From contig NZ_SMKT01000002.1 in assembly GCF_004348735.1 (NCBI RefSeq), forward strand, positions 113,522 through 177,521: DNA of 64,000 nt, in the 5' to 3' direction. How positions within the stretch are numbered: position 1 is the first letter of the stretch; every line of letters begins with the position of its first letter. A program made the translations under genes and the position numbers. The notes beneath the pieces were generated by a model that was not told the origin of the DNA, did not search any database, and saw nothing but the letters and a program-made list of their open reading frames with translations. Shown here one piece after another: positions 27,840 through 35,643 of this stretch. Source of the DNA: Actinomadura sp. KC06 (GTDB lineage: Bacteria > Actinomycetota > Actinomycetes > Streptosporangiales > Streptosporangiaceae).

Positions 27840-28550
27840 TCAGTCGGCTCGGGCGGGAGCCTCGGCGCGGGTCTCGGCGGGGGTCTCGGTTTCGGCGCGG
27901 TTCTCGGTCTCGTCGGACGCCGCGGGGGCGGGTTCGGCATCCGGCTCGGTGTCAGGGGCGGCGTCCGGCTCGGTGTCAGGGGCGGGCGGGTCGTAGCGGT
28001 GGAAGCGGGCCCGGAGGGGGCGGCGGACGCGTCCCGTCTCCCGTTCCACGAACCCCGTCGCGACGACCTCGGCCACGGTGTTGTCGAGGGCCTCGTCGTC
28101 CACGGGGACGACCGACACCGCCGCGTGCCTGCCCGAGTCGAACGGGTCGCCGGGGTCGGCGGTGAACTCGTCCAGGCCGCAGCGCTCCAGCGTCAGCAGC
28201 GTGTCGTCGGCGAAGCTCTCCAGCAGCCTGCCCTGCGCGGGGTCGGCCCCGGCGGCGGCGAGCCGGGCGGCCTCGCGCAGCATCGAGTCGTAGAGGCGGA
28301 GCAGGTCGGCGATGACCGGTTCGAGGATCGCGCGGTGGACGCCGTCCCGCAGCCGCTGGTTCTCCTCGTGCAGCCGGTCGATGACCGCCTCGCGGTGCGC
28401 GGACCTGCGGTTGAACTCGGCGACCGCGGCCTCGATCGCGGCGAGCCGCTCCGACTGCTCGGACCGCTCCGTCAGCTCGGCCGGTTCGGCGGTCTGTTCA
28501 GGCTGTCCGGTCGGCTCACCGACCTCGCCGGCGGCCGTGGAAACCTCCAC
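27840..28550 (-). CDS. GrpE-like nucleotide exchange factor
   Basis: A 236-residue GrpE-type protein that would release ADP from the adjacent Hsp70. Residues about 25-75 form the long coiled coil (ERLAAIEAAVAEFNRRSAHREAVIDRLHEENQRLRDG), followed by the dimer core IADLLRLYDSMLREAARL and the beta wing HAAVSVVPVDDEALDNTVAEVVATGFVERETGRVRRPLRARFHRY. The tail after 190 is Pro/Glu/Asp/Ala-rich with a repeated DTEPDA element. The GTG start at 28550 has GGGAG 9 bases upstream. It is the first gene of the minus-strand operon. A dedicated exchange factor argues that the Hsp70s cycle ATP actively rather than serving as inert scaffolds. Confidence 0.85.
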   Translation of the reverse strand: MEVSTAAGEVGEPTGQPEQTAEPAELTERSEQSERLAAIEAAVAEFNRRSAHREAVIDRLHEENQRLRDGVHRAILEPVIADLLRLYDSMLREAARLAAAGADPAQGRLLESFADDTLLTLERCGLDEFTADPGDPFDSGRHAAVSVVPVDDEALDNTVAEVVATGFVERETGRVRRPLRARFHRYDPPAPDTEPDAAPDTEPDAEPAPAASDETENRAETETPAETRAEAPARAD

Positions 28551-28728
28551 CCTGAGTCACTCCCTGCGTCGCGCTCGCCCGACTACCGCGCCACGACGGC
28601 CCCCGTTACGGGCCCGCCCCGGATGAATTTCACATTGAACACCAGAGCCGCCATTCCCAAACTGGATTTACACTGATCCGTCCCGGATCCGCCCGGATAT
28701 CGACCACCTTTCGCCCGAAACCGGAGCC
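28551..28728. promoter_or_regulatory. Divergent promoter region of the conflict operon and the macro-domain gene
   Basis: This 178-base spacer is the only sizeable non-coding gap at the head of the island. It has a locally AT-richer core (about 28620-28680). On the plus strand TTGAAC at 28635-28640 with CAAACT at 28658-28663 (17-base spacer) is a weak sigma-70-like pair; on the minus strand TTGGGA followed 17 bases later by CAATGT is similarly weak. No long palindrome was found. These boxes are low-confidence readings. Confidence 0.35.
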
Positions 28729-29793
28729 ATGCCGCCACCGCCCACTCATGATCAGCTCGTGGCCGATCTCAAGAACCTCCGCGAACGGGGGCTGACCCGC
28801 CTGCGGGACACTCGGCTGGACGCGCTGGAGACCGCGGTGGCGCTGTACCGTCACGACGGCCCCGCGCCGGGCGCGCGGCCGCCGGCCGAGCCGTACCGCC
28901 CCGCCGCCGTGGAGGAGCTGCTGCGGGAGGCGGTCGTCGAGCTGGGCGGGGGCAAGCTGTCCGCGGCGGCCGGGTTCACCTTCGGCCTGGCCGCCGGAGC
29001 CCGCGACTGGACGGTCGGCGAGCGCCGCAGGGAGGCCGCCTCGATCTACGGGGTCAGCACCGAGCGCTTCCGCAAGCACCACGAGCAGCTCATCGTGGAC
29101 CAGACGGCGGAGGCGGTGCTGCGGCTGTGCATGCCCGCCGCGGCGCCCCGCCCGACGCGCCAGGCCGACGTCCCGCAGAGCCCCGCGGTCATCCGCCTCG
29201 GACGGGTCACGCTCGACTACATGCCGGTCGAGATGATCAAAGGGGTGGACGCGATCGTCTCCTCGGAGAACGTGTACCTGGAGGCGTCCAAGATCTTCCG
29301 GAACTCGCTGTCGGCGGCGCTGCGCCGGGCCTGCGCCGAGACGACCGGCACGGGGGAGATCGTGGACGACGTCGTCCAGCGGGGCCTCGCGGACTGGATG
29401 CGCGACCACGGCCGTCCCGGGCTTCCGGTCGCGCCCGGCACCGTCGCGACGACCTCGCCCGGACGGCTCCGCGCGGCGGGCGTCCGCCGGATCTACCACG
29501 CCGCGGTGGCCGTCCCGGTCGGCGACGGGAACGAGTACGAGCTGTCCCCCGAGGCGGTGGCCCGCGCGGTGCACAACACCGTCCAGCTGGCGCAGCGCGA
29601 GCGTCCGCCGCTCCGCTCCATCGCGCTGCCCCTCTTCGGCGCCGGGCGCGGCGGCCTGGACGCGGCGGAGAGCCTGAGCTGGGTGTGGTCGGCGGTGGAG
29701 CGCGAACTCGACGCCGATCCGTCTTGGGACATGCATCTCATCGCCCGGTCACCGGCCACCGCCCAGACCATAATCAGACATTTCTTGCCATAG
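28729..29793 (+). CDS. Macro-domain protein (ADP-ribose binding) with helical N-terminus
   Basis: A 354-residue protein. Residues 1-150 are helical (VADLKNLRERGLTRL, LEELLREAVVELGGG) with a WTVGERRREAASIYGVSTERFRKHHEQ segment. Residues about 155-354 form a macro domain: VDAIVSSENVYLEASKIFRNSLSAALRRA matches the ADP-ribose-binding loop 1 region, PGTVATTSPGRLRAAGVRRIYHAAVA the central strands and ALPLFGAGRGGLDAAESL the second loop (GAGRGG). Macro domains bind or hydrolyse ADP-ribose derivatives, including ADP-ribose-1''-phosphate. Divergence from the operon that contains a RES toxin suggests handling or sensing of its product; this is inference. The start has GGAG only 2 bases upstream, so translation may be weak. 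Confidence 0.82.
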   Translation: MPPPPTHDQLVADLKNLRERGLTRLRDTRLDALETAVALYRHDGPAPGARPPAEPYRPAAVEELLREAVVELGGGKLSAAAGFTFGLAAGARDWTVGERRREAASIYGVSTERFRKHHEQLIVDQTAEAVLRLCMPAAAPRPTRQADVPQSPAVIRLGRVTLDYMPVEMIKGVDAIVSSENVYLEASKIFRNSLSAALRRACAETTGTGEIVDDVVQRGLADWMRDHGRPGLPVAPGTVATTSPGRLRAAGVRRIYHAAVAVPVGDGNEYELSPEAVARAVHNTVQLAQRERPPLRSIALPLFGAGRGGLDAAESLSWVWSAVERELDADPSWDMHLIARSPATAQTIIRHFLP

Positions 29794-30045
29794 CGGATAT
29801 GCACGTGGCCCGCGCCGCGCGAAAGCATTTATCACCCGTGCAATTCGGCCCTTTATGGACGGCACGAAAAAGCGCACCGCACGGCCAACGCGATCTCCGT
29901 GTCACATCCGGGCCCGTGGCGGTGCTCTACGGGTATGGACCTTGTAGGGCAAGGTGGGAGCGCACCGGCCGCCGCCCTCCCGGCCGCCCTGTCCGGTGAC
30001 GGCGGCGGCGTGGCCGGGCGGCGGGCCGAGCGGAAGGACGGCGGC

Positions 30046-30570
30046 GTGGCGGTATCGGGTCGTCCTGGCCGGGAGGCCGTGCGGGCCGACCTCGAAGAGG
30101 TCTTCCGCGCGGCGTATCCGCGGGTCGTCGGCGTCGCGGCCCGCGTGCTCGGCTCCCGGGACGAGGCCGAGGACGTGGCCCAGGAGGTGTTCCTGGCGTT
30201 CGCGCGCACCTCGGTCCCGGCGGGCGAGGCGGGGGGCTGGCTGTCGGTCGCCGCGGCGCACACCGCGCTGAACCACCTGCGCACCGGACGCCGCCGCGCG
30301 TCCCGGGAGGAGGCCGCGGGCGACGGCGGGACCGTCAGCCCGGACATCGCCGACGCGGTCGTCGCCCTCGACGAGCGCCGCCGCGTGCGGGCGGCGCTGG
30401 CACGGCTCCCGCGCAGGCAGGCGGTCGCCCTCGTCCTGCGGCACAGCGGTCTCAGCTACGCCGAGGTCGCCGCCGCTCTCGATCTTTCCCCTGGCAGCGT
30501 GGGCACCACCGTGCGGCGCGCCGAGTCCGCTCTGCGGGAGGAGTTGAACCGTCATGCGGCATCCGAGTGA
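30046..30570 (+). CDS. ECF-type RNA polymerase sigma factor
   Basis: A 174-residue extracytoplasmic-function sigma factor that would direct polymerase to a small regulon. Region 2 is ADLEEVFRAAYPRVVGVAARVLGSRDEAEDVAQEVFLAFAR and region 4 is ALARLPRRQAVALVLRHSGLSYAEVAAALDLSPGSVGTTVRRAESALREEL. The GTG at 30046 has AAGGA 7 bases upstream; an in-frame ATG at 29935 would add 37 residues of low-complexity sequence without a good ribosome site. It overlaps the anti-sigma-like gene by 17 bases, so the two are co-translated. The four genes 30046-33443 form one plus-strand operon with overlaps at each junction. Confidence 0.88.
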   Translation: MAVSGRPGREAVRADLEEVFRAAYPRVVGVAARVLGSRDEAEDVAQEVFLAFARTSVPAGEAGGWLSVAAAHTALNHLRTGRRRASREEAAGDGGTVSPDIADAVVALDERRRVRAALARLPRRQAVALVLRHSGLSYAEVAAALDLSPGSVGTTVRRAESALREELNRHAASE

Positions 30571-31633
30571 CGGCACGCTGCGCCGGATCCTGGACGAGCC
30601 GTCCGGCGTCGCCGGCCACGATCGCGATCACGTCGCCGGCTGCGCCGCGTGCCTGTCCGGGCTGGCGGCCGTCCAGGAGGACGCGGACGCCGCCGGGTCG
30701 GCGCTGGACGTCGGGTTCACCCCGGACGTCGAGGTGGGATGGAACCGCCTGGTCGCCGCCGTCGCCGCCGGCGAAGCGGCACCGGAGCCCGCCGCGGACC
30801 CCCCGGGCCGCTGGCGGACGAAGCTGCGCAACCCGGTGGTCGCGATCGTCGGGGTCGTCGCCCTCCTGGGCGGTGCGGGCGTCGCGGCGGCGGCGGACTG
30901 GTTCCAGATCTTCCGCGCCGAGAAGGTCGCCCCGGTCACCGCCCCGCGCGCCGACCTGGTGCGGCTGCCCGAGCTCGACGCCTTCGGCGATCTCGCGGTG
31001 ACCTCGAAGATCGAGGTGCGCCAGGTCGCCGACGCCGCGGCCGCGCGGAAGGCCACGGGGCTCGCCGTCCCGCGAGTGAGCGGGCTCCCCCGCGGCGTGA
31101 CGGGCGAACCCGCGTACCGGGTCGGCGGAAAGGCGAGCGCGCTGTTCACCTTCTCGATGGCGAAGACCGCGCAGACCGTCGCGTCGGCCGGGGGGAAGGC
31201 GCCGCCGCCACCGCCCGGCCTGGACGGCAGCCGGTACCGGCTGGGCGCGGGCCCCGGGGTCGTCATGGCCTGGTCGCAGGGCCGTCCTGCTCCTGCGCTC
31301 ATCGTGGCGCGGGCCGTCGCGCCCACCGTGTACTCGTCGAGCGTCCCGTTCGCGACGGCCCGCGACTACCTGCTGTCCCTGCCCACCCTGCCGGAGAACG
31401 TCAGGGCGCAGCTGCGCGCCTACTCCGGCACCGGGACGACGCTGCCCCTGTTCGTGTCGGTCGAGAAGATGAAGACGTCCACCGCCGACGTCGGCGGGAT
31501 CCCGGCGACGGTGCTCACCGCGCGGGACGGCGCGATGGCGGGCGTGGTCTGGGCCGACGACGGGATCGTCACCGCGGTGGCGGGTTCGCTGAGCGCCGGC
31601 GAGGTGCTGTCGGTGGCGCGGGGGCTGCGATGA
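30554..31633 (+). CDS. Anti-sigma factor-like single-pass membrane protein
   Basis: A 359-residue protein. Near its N-terminus HDRDHVAGCAACL gives the H-x3-C-x2-C pattern of a zinc-binding anti-sigma domain. A transmembrane helix at about 92-113 (NPVVAIVGVVALLGGAGVAAAA) places some 240 residues outside the membrane, with a Pro-rich stretch near 216. It overlaps the sigma-factor gene by 17 bases and the ABC ATPase by the ATGA at 31630. Such membrane anti-sigma proteins sequester the sigma factor until an envelope signal arrives. The outer domain I do not recognise; it could be a sensor of substrate for the co-transcribed exporter. Confidence 0.78.
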   Translation: MRHPSDGTLRRILDEPSGVAGHDRDHVAGCAACLSGLAAVQEDADAAGSALDVGFTPDVEVGWNRLVAAVAAGEAAPEPAADPPGRWRTKLRNPVVAIVGVVALLGGAGVAAAADWFQIFRAEKVAPVTAPRADLVRLPELDAFGDLAVTSKIEVRQVADAAAARKATGLAVPRVSGLPRGVTGEPAYRVGGKASALFTFSMAKTAQTVASAGGKAPPPPPGLDGSRYRLGAGPGVVMAWSQGRPAPALIVARAVAPTVYSSSVPFATARDYLLSLPTLPENVRAQLRAYSGTGTTLPLFVSVEKMKTSTADVGGIPATVLTARDGAMAGVVWADDGIVTAVAGSLSAGEVLSVARGLR

Positions 31634-32598
31634 CGCCCCGCACGGAGGCCGCGGAACGGCTGCTCGCGGAGCTTCCGCCGGCACCGGCGGCGTGGTGCTC
31701 GGGCCTGCGCAAACGGTACCGGCGGCAGACCGCGGTGGACGATGTGTCGTTCGCCGTGGCCCGCGGCGAGGTGGTCGGCCTGCTCGGGCCGAACGGCGCC
31801 GGGAAGACGACCGTCATCAAGATCCTGCTCGGGCTGGTCCGTCCGGACGCGGGCGAGGTGCTGCTGCTCGGACGTCCGGCGCGCGACCCGCGCGCCCGCG
31901 CCCGCGTCGGCTACCTGCCGGAGCTGTTCCGGTACCAGCCGTGGCTCACCGCCGCCGAGGTGCTGCGGCTGCACGTCCGGCTCGCGGGCGTAACGGTGCC
32001 GGACGGAGAACGTCGCGAATGCCTGGCCACCGTGGGCCTCGCCGACCGCGCGGGCGACCGGGTCGGCGGCTTCTCCAAGGGCATGCAGCAGCGCCTCGGG
32101 CTGGCGGTCGCGCTGGTCGCCCGTCCGGACCTCGTCGTCCTGGACGAGCCCACCAGCGCCCTCGACCCGATCGGACGGGCCGACGTCCGCGACCTGCTGC
32201 TGTCGCTCCGATCCCGAGGAGTCGCGGTGCTGCTGAACTCCCATCTCATCGGGGAGGTGGAGCGGGTCTGCGACCGGGTCGTGATCCTCGACAAGGGGCG
32301 GGTGGCCGCGTCCGGCACGCTGGCCGAGCTGCTCGGCGGCCGCGAGCTGCGGCTGCGCCTGGACGGGGTGAGCGACGCGGCGGAGGCACGGCTGGCCGCC
32401 GCCGGCCGCCTCACCCGCACCGGCGACGAGTTCGCCGTCGAGCTCTCCGCCGATCAGGACCCGGCGACCGTGCCGGACCTGATCGCCGACCTGGTCGCCC
32501 TCGGCGTGCGGGTGCACGCCGTCGAACCCGGGCGGATCAGCCTGGAGGAGCGGCTGCTGGACATCCTCCGCACCGGCCCCGGAGGGGATCGCCGATGA
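31630..32598 (+). CDS. ABC transporter ATP-binding protein
   Basis: A 322-residue ABC ATPase with Walker A GPNGAGKTT near residue 55, signature GFSKGMQQRLGLAVAL, Walker B LVVLDEPTSALDP and the switch histidine in LLNSHLIGEVE. The C-terminal 90 residues form the accessory region common to DrrA/NatA-type exporters. ATG 31630 overlaps the anti-sigma stop, and its own stop overlaps the permease start in ATGA. It energises export or membrane remodelling with the permease at 32595. The coupling to sigma/anti-sigma genes suggests an envelope-stress response. Substrate unknown. Confidence 0.94.
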   Translation: MTPRTEAAERLLAELPPAPAAWCSGLRKRYRRQTAVDDVSFAVARGEVVGLLGPNGAGKTTVIKILLGLVRPDAGEVLLLGRPARDPRARARVGYLPELFRYQPWLTAAEVLRLHVRLAGVTVPDGERRECLATVGLADRAGDRVGGFSKGMQQRLGLAVALVARPDLVVLDEPTSALDPIGRADVRDLLLSLRSRGVAVLLNSHLIGEVERVCDRVVILDKGRVAASGTLAELLGGRELRLRLDGVSDAAEARLAAAGRLTRTGDEFAVELSADQDPATVPDLIADLVALGVRVHAVEPGRISLEERLLDILRTGPGGDRR

Positions 32599-33443
32599 CC
32601 GCCCGGATCGTGCTCACCATCGCCGCCCTCACCCTCCAGGAGGCTGCGCGCCGGCGCGTGCTGCGCTCGCTCGCCGTGATGACGGTGATCCTGCTCGGCC
32701 TCAGCGCCTGGGGCTTCGCCCGGCTCGACGCGGAGTTCGGGACGCTCACCAGCGGAGAGGCCAGGCTGGCGGCGTCCACGGTGCTCAACCTGGTGATGTT
32801 CGGCCTGAGCCTGATCGCCGCGCTCGGCACCGCGTTCCTCGCCGGTCCCACGCTGGCGGGCGAGATCGAGTCGGGGACGGCGCTGGCGATCCTGGCGCGC
32901 CCGATCCGCCGCTCGGCCGTGCTGCTGGGCAAATGGCTGGGTCTGGTGGTCTTCGCCAGCGGGTTCGTGGCCGTGGCCGGGCTCGCCCAGTTCGTCATCG
33001 TCTGGGTCACGATGGACTACTGGCCGCCCGAGCCGGTGACCGGCCTGGCGCTGCTCGCCGCCCAGTCGACCGTTCTGCTGACCCTGGGCTTGCTGCTGTC
33101 CACCGTGATCTCGCCGATGGCGTCGGGCATCGTCGCGGTCGGCCTGTTCGGCGCGACCTGGATCGCGGGCGTGGTCGGCGGCGTCGGCCAGGCCCTCGGC
33201 AACGAGGGCGTCGAGCGGGTCGGGGCCGTCTCCCGGGTGCTGCTCCCGACGGACGGCCTCTGGCGCGGGGCCATGCACGCGATCCAGCACCCGGCGTTCG
33301 CGGGCGGGCTGCCCGGCGGGTTCGACGGCCACCCGTTCCTCAGCGACGCCCCGCTCACCGTTGCCTACGTCGCCTGGACCTTCCTCTGGGCCGCCGTCGT
33401 CCTCGGCCTGGCCGGAGTCGCCTTCCAGCGCCGCGACCTCTGA
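32595..33443 (+). CDS. ABC transporter permease (ABC-2 type)
   Basis: A 282-residue membrane protein with about six hydrophobic helices: IVLTIAALTLQEAARRRVLRSLAVMTVILLG, LVMFGLSLIAALGTAFLAG, LGLVVFASGFVAVAGLAQFVIVW, LLAAQSTVLLTLGLLLSTVI, SGIVAVGLFGATWIAGVVGG and YVAWTFLWAAVVLGLAGVAF. LAGPTLAGEIESGTALAILARPIRRSAVLLGKWLG is the usual cytoplasmic loop of ABC-2 permeases (NosY/NatB-like). It overlaps the ATPase gene by 4 bases and ends the operon; the next gene is convergent 22 bases on. It is the membrane half of the exporter, substrate unknown. Confidence 0.92.
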   Translation: MTARIVLTIAALTLQEAARRRVLRSLAVMTVILLGLSAWGFARLDAEFGTLTSGEARLAASTVLNLVMFGLSLIAALGTAFLAGPTLAGEIESGTALAILARPIRRSAVLLGKWLGLVVFASGFVAVAGLAQFVIVWVTMDYWPPEPVTGLALLAAQSTVLLTLGLLLSTVISPMASGIVAVGLFGATWIAGVVGGVGQALGNEGVERVGAVSRVLLPTDGLWRGAMHAIQHPAFAGGLPGGFDGHPFLSDAPLTVAYVAWTFLWAAVVLGLAGVAFQRRDL

Positions 33444-33465
33444 ACCACAGCGACCCGGGCCACGG

Positions 33466-34473
33466 CTACCGGGCGAGGAGTTCCTTCAAGGCGGCGTCGA
33501 TGAAGGCGGTGTCGACCGGGTTGGTGCCGTGGCCCGCGAAGTGGCCCCAGACGCCGGGGATCACGCGGAGTTCGGCGCCGGGGATGTGCTGGACGGCCCA
33601 CGCCTCGTCCTCGGGCGGGAAGTAGAGGTCCTTCTCGGCGGGCATGACCAGCGTCTTGGCCTTGATGGACGCGAGCGCCGCCTTGGTGTCGCCGTTGAAG
33701 CCCGGGGTCCGGCCGACGTCGGAGTTCTGCCACGTCCACAGCATGGTGAGGAGGTTGTTGGCGTCGCGGTCGTCCAGGAAGAAGCCCTCCCAGAAGCCGA
33801 CGAGGAAGTCCTCCAGGGAGCTGAAGCCGAGCTGCTCGTAGAGGCGGTCCCAGTAGAACGCCTGCGAGAAGCCCCAGCCGGCGTAGACGCGGGCGGCGGC
33901 GCGGAGGCCGCGGGTGGGCGGGCTGGTGTACCAGCCGTACTCGAACGCGCTGTCGGCGGTCAGCGCGGCCTTCACGCCTTCGAGGAACACCTTGTTGTGG
34001 TAGCTGCAACGGGACGAGCCGCAGAACGGCGCGATGCGCTCCACCATCTCGGGGTGGCTGACGGCCCACTGGTAGGTCTGGCCCGCGCCCATCGACCAGC
34101 CCGTCACGAGGGGCAGGCGCTCGATGCCGAAATGCTCGGTGACGAGGCGGTGCTGCGCCTCGACGTTGTCGTACATGGTGACGTTCGGGAAGCGGGCCCG
34201 GTCGTAGGGGGGCGGGGTGTTGCTGGGCGAGCTGGACAGCCCGTTGCCGAGCATGTTCGGCACGATGATGAAGTAACGGGACGGGTCCAGCGCCATGCCC
34301 TCGCCGATGAGCCACTCGTTGTCCTGGTGGCGGCCGGAGTACCACGTGGGGTAGACGATCGCGTTGCTCTTGTCGGCGGCCAGGTCGCCGTAGGTCTCAT
34401 AGGTCAGCTGCGCCCCGCGCAGGGTCGCCCCGCCCTGCAGGACGAGGTCGCCGAGGTCGAACGTCGTGGCCAT
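33466..34473 (-). CDS. MetX-like alpha/beta-hydrolase fold protein
   Basis: A 335-residue alpha/beta hydrolase of the homoserine-O-acetyltransferase-like group. The nucleophile elbow GWSMGAGQ is near residue 126, the acid in AEKDLYFPP near 281 and the histidine in VWGHFAGHG near 311, so the triad is complete. YETYGDLAADKSNAIVYPTW near the start is typical of MetX-like proteins, but the methionine-pathway context is missing, so a hydrolase or acyltransferase on another substrate is likely. AAGGGGGG lies before ATG 34473. Its promoter (34496-34524) carries a MarR-type palindrome, so it should be regulated by the adjacent MarR gene. Confidence 0.85.
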   Translation of the reverse strand: MATTFDLGDLVLQGGATLRGAQLTYETYGDLAADKSNAIVYPTWYSGRHQDNEWLIGEGMALDPSRYFIIVPNMLGNGLSSSPSNTPPPYDRARFPNVTMYDNVEAQHRLVTEHFGIERLPLVTGWSMGAGQTYQWAVSHPEMVERIAPFCGSSRCSYHNKVFLEGVKAALTADSAFEYGWYTSPPTRGLRAAARVYAGWGFSQAFYWDRLYEQLGFSSLEDFLVGFWEGFFLDDRDANNLLTMLWTWQNSDVGRTPGFNGDTKAALASIKAKTLVMPAEKDLYFPPEDEAWAVQHIPGAELRVIPGVWGHFAGHGTNPVDTAFIDAALKELLAR

Positions 34474-34494
34474 AAGCCCCCCTTAGTTCAGGAT

Positions 34495-34524
34495 GAAACT
34501 ATTTCCTGCGGAATCAATGGTCAA
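34495..34524 (-). promoter_or_regulatory. Sigma-70-like promoter of the hydrolase with overlapping MarR-type operator
   Basis: On the minus strand TTGACC (34524-34519) and TAGTTT (34501-34496) are 17 bases apart, a good sigma-70 pair. The palindrome GAAATAGTTTC (34505-34495, GAAA-N3-TTTC) covers the -10 box, so a bound repressor would block polymerase. The same 10-base AAATAGTTTC core lies upstream of the marR-like gene. Confidence 0.6.
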
Positions 34525-35578
34525 GGGGGTCGAGGCGAAGCTGGTGCAGGACGTCGAACTCCAGGCCGTCCGCGGCCGCGAGGAACACCTTCTGCCGCAG
34601 ATGCCGGTCGCGGACCTCGACGGGCCCGCGCGGGCCGTCGTAGCCGAGGCCCTCCGACATGGCCGTCATCCTGCGGACGTCCGGATCGCCGCCGCTGCGG
34701 CGGAACAGCTCGGCGAGCAGCCGCACGCCCTCGTAGCAGGACTCGCCCATGCTGTTGAGCGGCGGCGCCAGCGGACCGAAGCGCCGGTGGTAGCGGGCGC
34801 CGAAGTCCAGGCCGTCGCCGGTCGGGAGCGTCTCGAAGAACCCCGCCGCCGCGAACAGCCCGCGGGTGCCCTCCACGCCGGACGCGAGCAGCATGTTCTC
34901 GTCCATCAGCGGGCTGAAGCGCAGCTGCTCCAGGCCCGCCGCGCCGAACGCGCGGTTGAAGGCCACCGCGTCGTCGCCGACCAGCAGCATCAGGACGGCC
35001 TCGCAGCCGCTCGCCTCGATCCTGCGCAGCGGCTCGCCGAAGTCCTGCGTGCCGAGCCGGACGTAGATCTCGTCGCACAGCACGGCGTCCTGCTCGGCGA
35101 GGTAGGACCGCACGGCGCGGGCCGTGCCGCGCGGCCAGACGTAGTCGTCGCCGACGATCGTCCAGCGGCGGATGCCCAGCTCGGACGACAGCCAGCGCAG
35201 CGCGGGGCGGAGCTGCCGCTCGGGCGTCTCGCCGGTGAGGAAGACGCCGGGCGAGCGCTCGCCGCCCTCGTAGAGCGCGGTGTAGACGTACGGGACGCGT
35301 CCGGCGATCTCCGGGACGAGCCGCTGCCGGACGGTCGAGACGTGCCAGCCGGTCACCGCCTGCACGGCGCCCGACCCGACCAGCGCTCCGACCTGGTCCG
35401 CGACCCGCGCGGGCGGCGCGCCGCCGTCCACGACCGTCAGCCGGAGGCGGCGGCCGAGCACGCCGGCCTCCTCGTTGATCTCTTCCTCGGCGAGCCGGGC
35501 GCACAGCTCGGCAGAGGGCCCGAAGAGTCCCGCGGGCCCCTGACGCGGCACCACCAGGGCGACGTCCAGGTCGTCCAT
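34514..35578 (-). CDS. AmiC/urea-binding-like periplasmic-binding-fold sensor (no signal peptide)
   Basis: A 354-residue protein with the receptor-ligand-binding fold of branched-chain amino acid/amide binding proteins: DVALVVPRQGPAGLFGPSAELCARLAEEEIN, GRRLRLTVVDGG, TGWHVSTVRQRLVPEIAGRVPYVYTALYEGG, YVWPRGTARAVRSYL and NSMGESCYEGVRLLAELFRRSGG. A signal peptide is absent, so it should act in the cytoplasm as a ligand sensor, as AmiC does for amides in the Pseudomonas amidase operon. It is followed at a 40-base gap by the MetX-like hydrolase and is divergent from the MarR gene. No AmiR-type antiterminator is visible nearby. Confidence 0.78.
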   Translation of the reverse strand: MDDLDVALVVPRQGPAGLFGPSAELCARLAEEEINEEAGVLGRRLRLTVVDGGAPPARVADQVGALVGSGAVQAVTGWHVSTVRQRLVPEIAGRVPYVYTALYEGGERSPGVFLTGETPERQLRPALRWLSSELGIRRWTIVGDDYVWPRGTARAVRSYLAEQDAVLCDEIYVRLGTQDFGEPLRRIEASGCEAVLMLLVGDDAVAFNRAFGAAGLEQLRFSPLMDENMLLASGVEGTRGLFAAAGFFETLPTGDGLDFGARYHRRFGPLAPPLNSMGESCYEGVRLLAELFRRSGGDPDVRRMTAMSEGLGYDGPRGPVEVRDRHLRQKVFLAAADGLEFDVLHQLRLDPLDH

Positions 35579-35605
35579 ATCCCGGACGTTAGTGGATCCT
35601 CGCCC

Positions 35606-35616
35606 AAAATAGTTTC
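35606..35616. promoter_or_regulatory. GAAA-N3-TTTC-type operator between AmiC-like and MarR genes
   Basis: AAAATAGTTTC differs by one base from the site at 34495-34505 read on the opposite strand. It lies in the 65-base divergent spacer, about 10 bases upstream of TAATCT (35627-35632), a possible -10 box for marR, so it could control both genes. The shared motif suggests autoregulation. Confidence 0.5.
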
Positions 35617-35643
35617 GTTGAGACGGTAATCTTGTATCTCGCG

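Noticed and set aside
27785..27940. N-terminal extension of Hsp70-1
   Set aside because: Pro/Arg-rich, overlaps the GrpE gene, and the canonical Hsp70 N-terminus begins at 27784.
29935..30045. Longer start of the sigma factor at ATG 29935
   Set aside because: The added 37 residues are low-complexity and there is no ribosome site; GTG 30046 has AAGGA at 7 bases. It cannot be fully excluded.
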